Position numbers and translations under genes: made by a program
The notes under the pieces: generated by a model
Databases searched by the model: none
What the model saw: the letters and a program-made list of their open reading frames with translations, nothing else
Told to the model about the DNA's origin: nothing
Assembly (NCBI RefSeq): GCF_013408985.1
Contig: NZ_JACBZT010000001.1
Location: 4,419,197-4,483,196 of the forward strand
Length of the DNA: 64,000 nt
From: Petropleomorpha daqingensis
GTDB lineage: Bacteria; Actinomycetota; Actinomycetes; Mycobacteriales; Geodermatophilaceae
Reading direction: 5' to 3'
Part shown: positions 54,738 through 63,500 of the stretch, piece after piece
How the letters are laid out: each line of letters begins with the position of its first letter
How positions within the stretch are numbered: the stretch's first letter is position 1

Positions 54738-57103
54738 CCGAAGGGCGGGCCAGCTTCCCGATCGAGCCGTGGTCGCTGACCGAGGTCGGCCTCGACCACT
54801 CCTCGCTCGGCGTGCACGAGTCGGTGTTCGCGCTCGCCAACGGGCACATCGGCATGCGCGGGTCGTTCGAGGAGGGCGAGCCGGTCGTCGTCCCGGGCAC
54901 CTACCTCAACGGCTTCTACGAGGAGCGCCCGCTGCCCTACGCCGAGGCCGGCTACGGCTTCCCCGAGTCGGGCCAGACGGTCGTCAACGTCACCGACGGC
55001 AAGCTCATCCGGCTGCTGGTGCGCGACTCCCCGCTGGACCTCAACTACGGCGAGATCATCGAGCACCGGCGCACCCTCGACCTGCGCGCCGGGGTGCTGC
55101 GGCGGCTGACCGAGTGGCGCGCGCCCAACGGCCGCGCCGTCCGGGTCACCTCCACCCGGCTGGTGTCCCTGGTCCGCCGGTCGATCGCGGCCATCGAGTA
55201 CGAGGTCGAGTGCATCGACGACCAGGGCGACCTCTACATCGCCCTGCAGTCGGACCTGCTGGCCAACCAGACGCAGACCAGCTCCGGGCCCGAGGACCCG
55301 CGGGCCTCCGCCGAGCTGGGCCGGGCGCTGATCAACGAGATCACGGTCGGCCGCGGACGCCGGGCGGTGCTGGTCCACCGCACCCAGCGCAGCCGGCTGC
55401 GCGTGGCGGCCGGGATGGAGCACCAGGTCGAGGTGCCCGACACCAGCAGCGAGGACCTCGAGTACGGCGCCGATCTGGCCCGCTGGACGCTGGCCGCGCG
55501 CCTGCCGAAGGGCACCACGCTGCGGATCGTGAAGTTCCTGGCCTACGGCTGGTCCTCCCGCCGGTCGGCCGAGGCGGTCCGCGACCAGGTGGAGGCGTCG
55601 CTGGCCACCGCCAAGCTGGCCGGCTGGGAGCGGCTGCTGCGCGAGCAGCGGGAGCTGCTCGACCAGCACTGGGACGAGGCCGACGTGGAGATCGAGGGGG
55701 ACGCCGAGCTGCAGCAGGCGGTGCGCGTGGGCATGTTCCACGTCCTGCAGGCGGGCCTGCGCGCCGAGCGCCAGCCGATCCCGGCCAAGGGGCTGACCGG
55801 CCCGGGCTACGACGGGCACACCTTCTGGGACACCGAGACCTACGTGCTGCCGGTGCTCACCTACACCGCGCCCGAGGCGGCCCGCGACTACCTGCGCTGG
55901 CGGCACTCGACGCTGGACAAGGCCCGCGACCGCGCCCGGGTGCTGGGGCTGCAGGGGGCGGCGTTCCCCTGGCGCACAATCCACGGGGAGGAGACCTCGG
56001 GCTACTGGCCGGCCGGCACGGCGGCCTTCCACATCAACGCCGACGTGGCCGACGCCGTCGTCCGCTACTGGCACGCCACGCTCGACGAGGATTTCGACCG
56101 CGACTTCGGCGCGGAGCTGCTGGTCGAGACCGCGCGGCTGTGGGCCTCGCTGGGCCACTTCGACAAGGAGCACGGCTTCCGCATCGACGGGGTGACCGGC
56201 CCCGACGAGTACACCGCCGTCGTCGACAACAACGTCTACACGAACCTGATGGCGCAGCGGAACCTGCGCGAGGCGGCCAACGCGGTGAAGCGCCAGCCCG
56301 ACGTGGCCGGGCGGATGGACGTGTCCGACGCCGAGGTGGAGGAGTGGCTGCGGGCGGCATCGCTGATGGCGGTGCCCTACGACACCCAGCGCGGGGTGCA
56401 CATGCAGTCCGACGCGTTCACCCACCACGAGGAGTGGGACTTCGCGAACACCCCGCAGGACAAGTACCCGCTGCTGCTGCACTACCCGTACTTCGACATC
56501 TACCGCAAGCAGGTGATCAAGCAGGCCGACCTGGTCATGGCCCTGCACCTGCGCGGCGACGCCTTCACCCTCGAGGAGAAGATCGCCGACTTCGCCTACT
56601 ACGAGGCCCGCACGGTGCGCGACTCGTCGCTGTCGGCGGCCCAGCAGGCCGTCGTCGCCGCGGAGACCGGGCACCTGCAGCTCGCCCACGACTACTGGGG
56701 CGAGGCCGCGCTGACCGACCTGCAGAACCTGCACCACAACTCCGGGCACGGGCTGCACATCGCCTCGCTGGCCGGCGGCTGGACGGTCGCGGTCGCGGGC
56801 TTCGGCGGCATGCGCGACCACGAGGGGCAGCTGCAGTTCGCGCCGCGGCTGCCCGAGCGGATCACCCGGCTGAGGTTCCGCGTGGTCTACCAGGGCAGGA
56901 CCCTGTCGGTGACCGTCGAGCCGACGCAGGCGACCTACCGCCTCCAGGACGGCGAGCCGCTCGACATCCGCCACCACGGCCGGCAGGTGACCGTCGACCA
57001 CGAGGACCTCGAGCTGGAGATCCCGACCGCGCCGCAGGTCGAGCCGGTGCACCAGCCCCAGGGCGCCGAGCCCCGCCGCCGCAGCCGCCCCGCCTCGGAC
57101 TGA
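54734..57103 (+). CDS. GH65-family glycoside phosphorylase (maltose/trehalose/kojibiose type)
   Basis: A 789-residue enzyme. An N-terminal beta-sandwich (about 1-270) is followed by an (alpha/alpha)6 barrel (about 320-690); the general acid is Glu492 in TGPDEYTAVVDNN. The barrel also has GHTFWDTETYVLP and the phosphate-binding GHGLHIASLAGGW region near the end. Members phosphorolyse maltose, trehalose, kojibiose or nigerose to beta-glucose-1-phosphate. The coupled HAD mutase would feed it into glycolysis. I cannot choose among substrates by eye. GTG 54734 overlaps the HAD stop. A strong terminator follows. Confidence 0.93.
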   Translation: MTEGRASFPIEPWSLTEVGLDHSSLGVHESVFALANGHIGMRGSFEEGEPVVVPGTYLNGFYEERPLPYAEAGYGFPESGQTVVNVTDGKLIRLLVRDSPLDLNYGEIIEHRRTLDLRAGVLRRLTEWRAPNGRAVRVTSTRLVSLVRRSIAAIEYEVECIDDQGDLYIALQSDLLANQTQTSSGPEDPRASAELGRALINEITVGRGRRAVLVHRTQRSRLRVAAGMEHQVEVPDTSSEDLEYGADLARWTLAARLPKGTTLRIVKFLAYGWSSRRSAEAVRDQVEASLATAKLAGWERLLREQRELLDQHWDEADVEIEGDAELQQAVRVGMFHVLQAGLRAERQPIPAKGLTGPGYDGHTFWDTETYVLPVLTYTAPEAARDYLRWRHSTLDKARDRARVLGLQGAAFPWRTIHGEETSGYWPAGTAAFHINADVADAVVRYWHATLDEDFDRDFGAELLVETARLWASLGHFDKEHGFRIDGVTGPDEYTAVVDNNVYTNLMAQRNLREAANAVKRQPDVAGRMDVSDAEVEEWLRAASLMAVPYDTQRGVHMQSDAFTHHEEWDFANTPQDKYPLLLHYPYFDIYRKQVIKQADLVMALHLRGDAFTLEEKIADFAYYEARTVRDSSLSAAQQAVVAAETGHLQLAHDYWGEAALTDLQNLHHNSGHGLHIASLAGGWTVAVAGFGGMRDHEGQLQFAPRLPERITRLRFRVVYQGRTLSVTVEPTQATYRLQDGEPLDIRHHGRQVTVDHEDLELEIPTAPQVEPVHQPQGAEPRRRSRPASD

Positions 57104-57108
57104 GAAAG

Positions 57109-57158
57109 GACCCCCTGCCCCCCACCGCTCGCACGCTCGCGGCGGGGGGCAGGGGGTC
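57109..57158. terminator. Strong terminator hairpin after GH65
   Basis: A 15-bp perfect stem (57109-57123 with 57144-57158) is extended after an A/C mismatch by 4 bp (57125-57128 with 57139-57142). It starts 6 bp after the GH65 stop and lies between convergent genes, so it may serve both. The right arm is followed by GTTCCACTCACTC, not by a T-run. Confidence 0.85.
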
Positions 57159-57204
57159 GTTCCACTCACTCACCTCGACCGTTATCCCTAACACAGGATC
57201 GGCG

Positions 57205-57909
57205 TCAGCCGACGAGCCACCAGGCGCCGAGGGTCAAGGCAGCGAGGTCGACAACCAGGAAGACGCCGACCCAGACGACGGCCGGCAGCCGGGTGAGCCG
57301 GGCCAGCTGGTCGGCGTCGGAGTCCGGTGCCCGGCGGCGCCGGCGGGAGCGCTGCAGCTCGAACACCGTCTTGGGCGCGGCCAGCAGGAGGAACCAGGTG
57401 CCGACGGCGGCGAAGCCGGCCTGGCCGGTCGGCGGCAGCCACCAGGTCGCGGCGAAGACGACGAGGCCGGTGACCAGCACCGACCACAGCCCGTACCAGT
57501 TGCGGATCTGCAGCAGGAGCAGGGCGAGCAGGAGCAGCAGCGCCCACAGCAGCCCGACGGCGTGCCCGGCCGCGAGCAGCGCCGCCGCGCCCAGCCCGAA
57601 CAGGGCCGGGCCGGTGTAGCCGGCGGCGAGGGTGAGCACCATGCCCAGCCCCGTGGGCCGCCCGGCCGACACGGTCAGGCCCGAGGTGTCCGAGTGCAGC
57701 CGGATGCCGGAGAGCCGTCGTCCGGCGGCGAGGGCGACCGCGCCGTGCGCGCCCTCGTGGGCGATGGTGACGGCGTTCCGGGTCAGCCGCCACAGGGTGG
57801 GGGAGAGGACCAGCAGGAGCGCGGCCGCGGCGGTGCCGAGCAGCACCGACGTCGGCAGGTCGGGGACGACGGCGGTGACCCGGTCCCAGAACCGGCCGAG
57901 GGCGTCCAC
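57205..57909 (-). CDS. M50-family integral membrane metallopeptidase
   Basis: A 234-residue membrane protein with about six hydrophobic helices. The zinc motif HEGAH (about residues 51-55) in AVTIAHEGAHGAVALAAG lies in a membrane-embedded helix, as in site-2 proteases. The second metal motif, NPDG or similar, is not obvious. Distant M50B (SpoIVFB-like) proteins in actinobacteria look like this. The substrate is unknown. ATG 57909 has no clear Shine-Dalgarno. It is convergent with GH65 across the strong terminator. Confidence 0.8.
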   Translation of the reverse strand: MDALGRFWDRVTAVVPDLPTSVLLGTAAAALLLVLSPTLWRLTRNAVTIAHEGAHGAVALAAGRRLSGIRLHSDTSGLTVSAGRPTGLGMVLTLAAGYTGPALFGLGAAALLAAGHAVGLLWALLLLLALLLLQIRNWYGLWSVLVTGLVVFAATWWLPPTGQAGFAAVGTWFLLLAAPKTVFELQRSRRRRRAPDSDADQLARLTRLPAVVWVGVFLVVDLAALTLGAWWLVG

Positions 57910-57955
57910 GGGCCCCAGCCTCGCAGCCGCGGCTGTGCGACGGCCGCAAGGACAC

Positions 57956-58750
57956 TCAGCTGCGGGTGCGCCGCCGGAACGCCCACCCGGCCGCGGTCGC
58001 CGAGACGACGAGCAGCCCGGTGCACCAGGCGAGCGCCAGGACGCCCGAGCTGCCGATCGCCGTCCCGGTCAGCAGCCCGCGGACCGTCTCGATCACCGGG
58101 GTGATCGGCTGGTGCTCGGCGACCGCGCGCAGCACCGCCGGCATCGTGCGGGTCGGCACGAACGCGCTGCTCAGGTACGGCAGGAACAGCATCGCGAAGC
58201 TCAGCGCGTTGGCGGACTCGACGCTGCCGGCCAGCACGCCGAGGAACGCGGCGAGCCAGGACAGCGCGAGCACGTAGAGGAGCAGGACGCCGATCGCCAG
58301 TAGCCACTCGACCGGTCCGGCGTCCGGCCGGAAGCCCATGCCGATCGCGGCGAGGACGACGACGGCGGTGGACAGCGCGTTGCGGGCGACGCTGGCGACG
58401 ACGTGCCCGGTCAGGACGGCGGAGCTGCGGATCGGCAGCGAGCGGAGCCGGTCGACCATGCCGCTGCTCATGTCGGTCGCGACGGCGGTCGCCGTGGCGG
58501 CGGCCCCGAAGCCCGCGCAGAGCAGGATGATGCCGGGGACGACGTAGTCCACGTAGTCGCCGCCGGTCCCGATCGCCCCGCCGAAGACGTAGACGAACAG
58601 CGCCATGAGCGTCAGCGGCAGGACGACGGACATCACCAGCGTCTCGACGTCGCGGCGGGTGAGCCGCACGCTGCGGCCGATCATGGTCAGCGCGTCGCTG
58701 AGCGCGGCGCGCGGCCCGGTGTGGACGGGTAGGGAAGTGGCGGCGGTCAT
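57956..58750 (-). CDS. ABC-2 type transporter permease (daunorubicin-resistance family)
   Basis: A 264-residue permease with six hydrophobic helices (VMSVVLPLTLMALFVYVFGG, YVVPGIILLCAGFGAAATATAVA, ALSTAVVVLAAIGMGF, WLLAIGVLLLYVLALSWLAAFLG, LSFAMLFLPYLSSAFVP, GVLALAWCTGLLVVSATAAGWAF). The DMSSGMVDRLRSLPI segment is typical of drug or lipid exporters of the DrrB type. It pairs with the ATPase upstream, whose stop it overlaps by 4 bp (ATGA). It exports a hydrophobic compound, unknown here. Confidence 0.92.
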   Translation of the reverse strand: MTAATSLPVHTGPRAALSDALTMIGRSVRLTRRDVETLVMSVVLPLTLMALFVYVFGGAIGTGGDYVDYVVPGIILLCAGFGAAATATAVATDMSSGMVDRLRSLPIRSSAVLTGHVVASVARNALSTAVVVLAAIGMGFRPDAGPVEWLLAIGVLLLYVLALSWLAAFLGVLAGSVESANALSFAMLFLPYLSSAFVPTRTMPAVLRAVAEHQPITPVIETVRGLLTGTAIGSSGVLALAWCTGLLVVSATAAGWAFRRRTRS

Positions 58751-59691
58751 CGGGTCTCCAGGAGCTCGGTGGCGGGGCGCGCGGTGAGGGCGAGGAAGAC
58801 GTCGTCGAGGGTCGGGCGGGTCGACGAGATCCGGTCGACGGCGATGCCGGCAGCGGCGAGCTCGTCGAGCACCCGGTGCACGTGGGCGGCGCTGCCGTCG
58901 GTCGCCAGCCCGAGCCGCAGGGCGGCGGGGTCGGTGACCAGGGGAGCGGGGGCGAGCGCGTGCGCGGCCTCCTGCCACGAGCCGCGGTCGCGGAAGGTGA
59001 GCTCGAGGCGTTCGCTGCCGACGGCCGCCTTGAGCTCGTCGGCGGTGCCCGACGCGGCCACGCGACCGCCGTCGATGAGCACGATGCGGTCGGCGAGCCG
59101 GTCGGCCTCCTCGAGGTACTGGGTGGTGAGCACGATCGTGGTGCCGGCGGCGACGAGCTCGGCGACGGCGTCCCACATGGTCAGCCGGCTCGCCGGGTCC
59201 AGCCCGGTGGTCGGCTCGTCGAGGAACACGACGCGCGGCCGGGCGACCAGGCTCATGGCCAGGTCGAGGCGGCGGCGCATGCCGCCCGACCACGTCTGCA
59301 CCCGCCGGTCGCCGGCCTCGGCCAGGTCGAAGCGCTCCAGCAGCTCGGCCGCCCGGCGGCGGGCTCCGGCCCGGCCGAGGTGGGCGAGCCGGCCGGCCAT
59401 GACGAGGTTCTCCCGCCCGGTCTGCCGGTCGTCGACGGCCACCGACTGGCCGGTCAGGCTGATCGCGGCGCGCACGCGGGCCGGCTCGCGGACGACGTCG
59501 TGACCGGCGACGGTCACAGTGCCGGCGTCCGGGCGGGTCAGCGTGGTCAGGATGCGGACGGTCGTGGTCTTGCCCGCGCCGTTGGGGCCGAGCAGCGCGA
59601 GGACGGTGCCCTCGGCGGCGCTCAGGTCGACGCCGGTGAGCACCCGGTGCTCGCCGAAGGACTTCTGCAGGTTGCGGACCTCGACGATCAC
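58747..59691 (-). CDS. ABC transporter ATP-binding protein (DrrA family)
   Basis: A 314-residue ATPase. Walker A is GPNGAGKT (35-42), the signature SGGMRRRLDLAMSL, Walker B VVFLDEPTTGLDP and the H-loop region TTQYLEEADRLADRI are complete. The C-terminal 90 residues match the DrrA extension. It drives the adjacent permease. GTG 59691 with GGAGGGG upstream is chosen. The operon is divergent from the TetR gene across a tandem palindrome region, so the TetR protein is the likely repressor of this exporter. Confidence 0.93.
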   Translation of the reverse strand: MIVEVRNLQKSFGEHRVLTGVDLSAAEGTVLALLGPNGAGKTTTVRILTTLTRPDAGTVTVAGHDVVREPARVRAAISLTGQSVAVDDRQTGRENLVMAGRLAHLGRAGARRRAAELLERFDLAEAGDRRVQTWSGGMRRRLDLAMSLVARPRVVFLDEPTTGLDPASRLTMWDAVAELVAAGTTIVLTTQYLEEADRLADRIVLIDGGRVAASGTADELKAAVGSERLELTFRDRGSWQEAAHALAPAPLVTDPAALRLGLATDGSAAHVHRVLDELAAAGIAVDRISSTRPTLDDVFLALTARPATELLETR

Positions 59692-59717
59692 GGCCCCTCC
59701 GACGGGTGAGAGCGGAT

Positions 59718-59756
59718 ATGCGTATCGAATACGCATTAAAGCGTATGGCATACGCT
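59718..59756. promoter_or_regulatory. Tandem palindromic operators of the TetR/ABC locus
   Basis: Two near-identical palindromes: 59718-59736, ATGCGTAT-CGA-ATACGCAT (19 bp), and 59740-59756, AGCGTATG-G-CATACGCT (17 bp). Both share GCGTAT half-sites. They lie in the 90-bp gap between divergent starts. This is the usual layout of a TetR repressor controlling an exporter and itself. They overlap any promoter, and TACGCT (59751-59756) is a candidate -10 for the TetR gene. Confidence 0.9.
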
Positions 59757-59781
59757 GAGGGAAGTCCGATCGGGGAGGGAC

Positions 59782-60546
59782 ATGGCCGACGAGCCCGAGC
59801 TGCCGCGGGAGGTCGCCCTGCTGTGGGGGCGCCGGCCCGCCGGGCGCCGCGGTCGGCGCCCGACCCTGGACGTCGAGGAGATCACCCGCGCCGCGGTCCG
59901 CATCGCCGACGCCCACGGGCTGGCCGCCGTCTCGATGGCGCGGGTGGCCCAGGAGCTGGGCAACGCCACCATGGCGCTCTACCGGCACGTGGCCGGCAAG
60001 GACGAGCTGCTGCTGCTCATGGCCGACGCCGCGATCGAGGAGCCGCCGGAGAGCCTGGACGGCGACTGGCGCGAGCAGCTGACCACGTGGGCGGGCGCGG
60101 TCCTCGCGGCCATCCGCCGGCACCCGTGGCACCGCGAGATCCCGATCAGCGGGCCGCCGATCGGCCCGCGCAACCTCGCCTGGTTCGACCGCGCCCTCGG
60201 CGCGCTGGAGTCCACCGGGCTCGGTGAGGCCGAGAAGGTCTCCGTCGTCCTGGGCCTGCTGCTGCTCGTGCACGGCCAGGCGCGGCTGAGCATCGACCTG
60301 GCGGCCGGCTTCGCCGAGGACCCGGAGTCCTTCGGCGCCGGGTACGCCGCGGCGCTGACCGCGGTGGTCGACCCGGCGCGTTTCCCGGCGCTCGGCCGGG
60401 TCATGGCCGCCGGGGTGTTCGGCGCCGGCGGTCCGGGGGCCGACCACGCGGCCCCGCCGGAGGGGTTCGACGAGCTCGACGCCGAGTTCCGCTTCGCGCT
60501 GGGCTGCTACCTCGACGGCGTGGAGGGCTTCCTCAGCCGCCGGTGA
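59782..60546 (+). CDS. TetR-family transcriptional regulator
   Basis: A 254-residue repressor. The helix-turn-helix is at about 34-75 (EEITRAAVRIADAHGLAAVSMARVAQELGNATMALYRHVAGKDELL); the C-terminal ligand domain is of the tetracycline-repressor-like type (LGEAEKVSVVLGLLLLVHGQARLSIDLA). It should bind the two palindromes upstream and control the ABC exporter; the exported or sensed compound is unknown. ATG 59782 has GGGAGGG upstream. The 3' end overlaps the convergent sensor gene by 14 bp. Confidence 0.93.
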   Translation: MADEPELPREVALLWGRRPAGRRGRRPTLDVEEITRAAVRIADAHGLAAVSMARVAQELGNATMALYRHVAGKDELLLLMADAAIEEPPESLDGDWREQLTTWAGAVLAAIRRHPWHREIPISGPPIGPRNLAWFDRALGALESTGLGEAEKVSVVLGLLLLVHGQARLSIDLAAGFAEDPESFGAGYAAALTAVVDPARFPALGRVMAAGVFGAGGPGADHAAPPEGFDELDAEFRFALGCYLDGVEGFLSRR

Positions 60547-63500
60547 CGAGGGCGCCGAGCCCGGCGAGCTCGAGGATCCGGGCGGGCGAGCTGCCCGGGT
60601 CGACCAGCACGCGCAGCGGTCGGCCGGCGGCCCGGCAGCGGTCCGCGGCCTCCAGCAGCAGGCCGACGCCGGCGCTGGCCAGGTAGGTGACCCGCCGCAG
60701 GTCGACGATCGCCTCGCCGTTGCCGGAGCCCAGCGCGGCGAACAGCCCCGGGGTGAGGTCCTGGACCGAGGCGAGGTCGAGCTCACCGGCCAGCTCCACC
60801 CCGCCGCTGACGACCTCCAGCGTGGCGCCGTGCCCGCGCGCCGTCTCGGGGAGGTGCCGACGCGGCCCCTCGTCGCGGACGGGCAGGGGCGGCACGCGGA
60901 AGCGGATCGTCGTCCCGCCGTCCGGGCTCTGCTCGACGGTGACGTCCTCGGCGAGGCGGCGGATGAGCAGCAGCCCGCGGCCGCGGAACCCGGCGTCGGC
61001 GGGGATCGGCCGCCATGTGCCGAAGTCCTGGATGCGGGCCTCGATCGCGCCGTCGGGCCGCCGGGCCAGGCGGACGGCGCACGTGCCGGCGGTCTGGTCG
61101 CGGTAGGCGTGCTCGACGGCGTTGGCCACCGCCTCGCCGACGGCGAGCTGCAGGTCGTCGAGGGTGTCCTCGGCGATGCCGACGTCGCTCGCCCAGGCCA
61201 GGACGGCGCGGCGCAGCCCGGCCAGCTGGGCCGGATCGGCCGGCAGCCGCAGCTCCAGCGGCTCGGGGACGAGCCGGGCCGCGATGAGCGCCACGTCGTC
61301 GGGCTGGTCGGTGTCGGCCAGGATCTCGTGCAGCAGCAGGCTGGCCAGCCGGTCGGGCGCCTCGGCCCCGTGCCGGCGGACGGCGGCGGCCAGCCGGTCC
61401 AGGCCGTCGTCGAGGTTCTCGCCGCGCCGCTCGACCAGTCCGTCGGTGTAGAGCAGCAGGACGTCGCCCGGCTCGATGTCGGCGGTTCCCTCGGTGAACG
61501 GCCGCCGGCCGGGGACACCGAGCACGGTGCCGGCGCCTTCGTCGGCCAGGAAGTGGGTCCGCCCGTCGGAGAGCAGCAGCGGCGGCGGGTGACCGGCCCG
61601 GGCCCACCGGATCGACCCGCGGCCCCAGTCGAGGACGAGGCACGCGGCCGTGGAGGCGGTGGCTCCGGGCAGCCGCGCCGCGAACCGGTCGAGCAGCTCG
61701 AGCGCCTCGGCGGGGGAGTTGCCCGTGAGCAGCGCCGTCGACAGCGCGCTGCGCAGCTGACCCATGACGGCGGCCGCCGCCGGGCCCTGGCCGACGACGT
61801 CGCCGACGGCGATCGCGACGCAGGTCTCGTCGAGCGCGACGACGTCGTACCAGTCGCCCCCGGCCTGCGTGCCCGCCGCGCCGGGCAGGTACCGGGCGGC
61901 CAGCGCGAGCCGCTCCAGCCCGGGCAGCTCCTGGGGGAGGAGGTTGCGCTGCAGCGTCTCGGCGATGCGCTGCTGCGCCCGGTAGAGCCGGGCGCGGTCC
62001 AGCGCCTGCCCGCACTGCTCGGCCAGCGCGAGCAGGGTGGCCCGCTCGGTGGGCGACAGCCGGCGCTCGGTGGTGAACCCGACGGCCATCGCCCCGATGA
62101 CCGGACCGCCCGCGGTGAGCGGCAGCGCCACGCCGCCGACCGTGCCGAGCATGCGCATGTTCTCGACCAGCTCGGGGTGCCGGTCGGGGTGCCCGGCCAG
62201 CCAGGCGGAGAAGTCCTCGAACCACTGGGGACGACGCTCGTGCACGGCCTGGGTCAGCGGGCGCACGGTGGACAGCGACAGGGTGCGCCAGCGCGCGGCG
62301 CCGAGATCGGGTTGCAGCGCCGTGAGCACCCGCTGCGAGGGGTCCACCTCGTACACGGCCACGTCGCTGCCCGGGCCCAGCAGCTGGCGGACGTGCTCGC
62401 TCGCGGTCACGCCGACCGAGGTGGGGGTGGTGGCCGCCGACAGGGCGGCGGTGGCCCGCTGCAGCAGGGTGAGCCGTTGCGCGCTGGCGCGCTCCTCGGC
62501 CAGCAGCAGCGCGTTGTCCAGGACGAGCGCGGAGCGCGCGGCGATCTCCTCGACCAGCTCCCGGTCGTCGTCGGTGAAGCCCGGCGACTCCGGCCGCCGG
62601 CCGAGCCCGACCACCGCCAGCACCCGGCCGCGGACCACCAGGGGAACGGCCATCTTCGAGTTCGCGTCCAGCCGGCGGCGCAGATCGGCGGGGCCGGCGC
62701 CCAGCGACCCGATCACCGGCACGCCGGACGGCGCGGCGCGGACCACCGTCCGCCGCGTCTCGACCGCCTCGAGCGCGGGCTCGGTCTGCTCCTCCATGGT
62801 GGCGATGACGGCCTCGGTGGCGTCGTCGAGCGCGGCGATCGCGACGCGCCGCAGCCGGCCGTCGTCGTCCGGCCGGCGGACGTCGCAGGAGTCGGTGAGG
62901 CGGGTGTCCACCAGCAGCCGGGCGACCGCGCCGAGCTGCTCGTCGATGCCGGTCGCCCGGTCCAGCGACGTCCCGACCTCGGCGAGCAGGTGCTGGCGCT
63001 GGCTCTCCCGGTACCGGGCGTTGATGTCGGTGCAGCTGCCCACGAACCCGGCGCCCCCGCCGAGCGGGACGGCGCGCTCGAGCAGCCAGTGGTAGGCGCC
63101 GTCGGCCCGGCGCAGCCGGTACTCGATCTCCCACGGCCGGTGCGCGGCCACGGCGGGGGCGACGACCTCGAGGTAGCGGTCGCGGTCGTCGGGGTGCAGC
63201 CGCTCGCGCCAGCGGTGCTCGAGGTCCTCGGTCGCGTCCGCGCCGGTGAACTCGCGCCAGCCGGCGTTGAGGAAGCCCCGCTGCCCCCGGGCGTCGGCCA
63301 CCCAGATCAGCGCGGGCGCGAGGTCGGCCATCGCCCGGAAGCGCTCCTCGGCGTCCCGGCGGACCCGGCCGAGCTCCAGGTGCGCACCGACCCGCGCGAT
63401 GAGCTCGCGGGCGGAGAAGGGCTTGACGAGGTAGTCGTCGGCGCCGGCGGCGAGGCCCTCGACCGCCGCCTCCTGGCCGGCGCGGGCCGACAGCAGCAGC

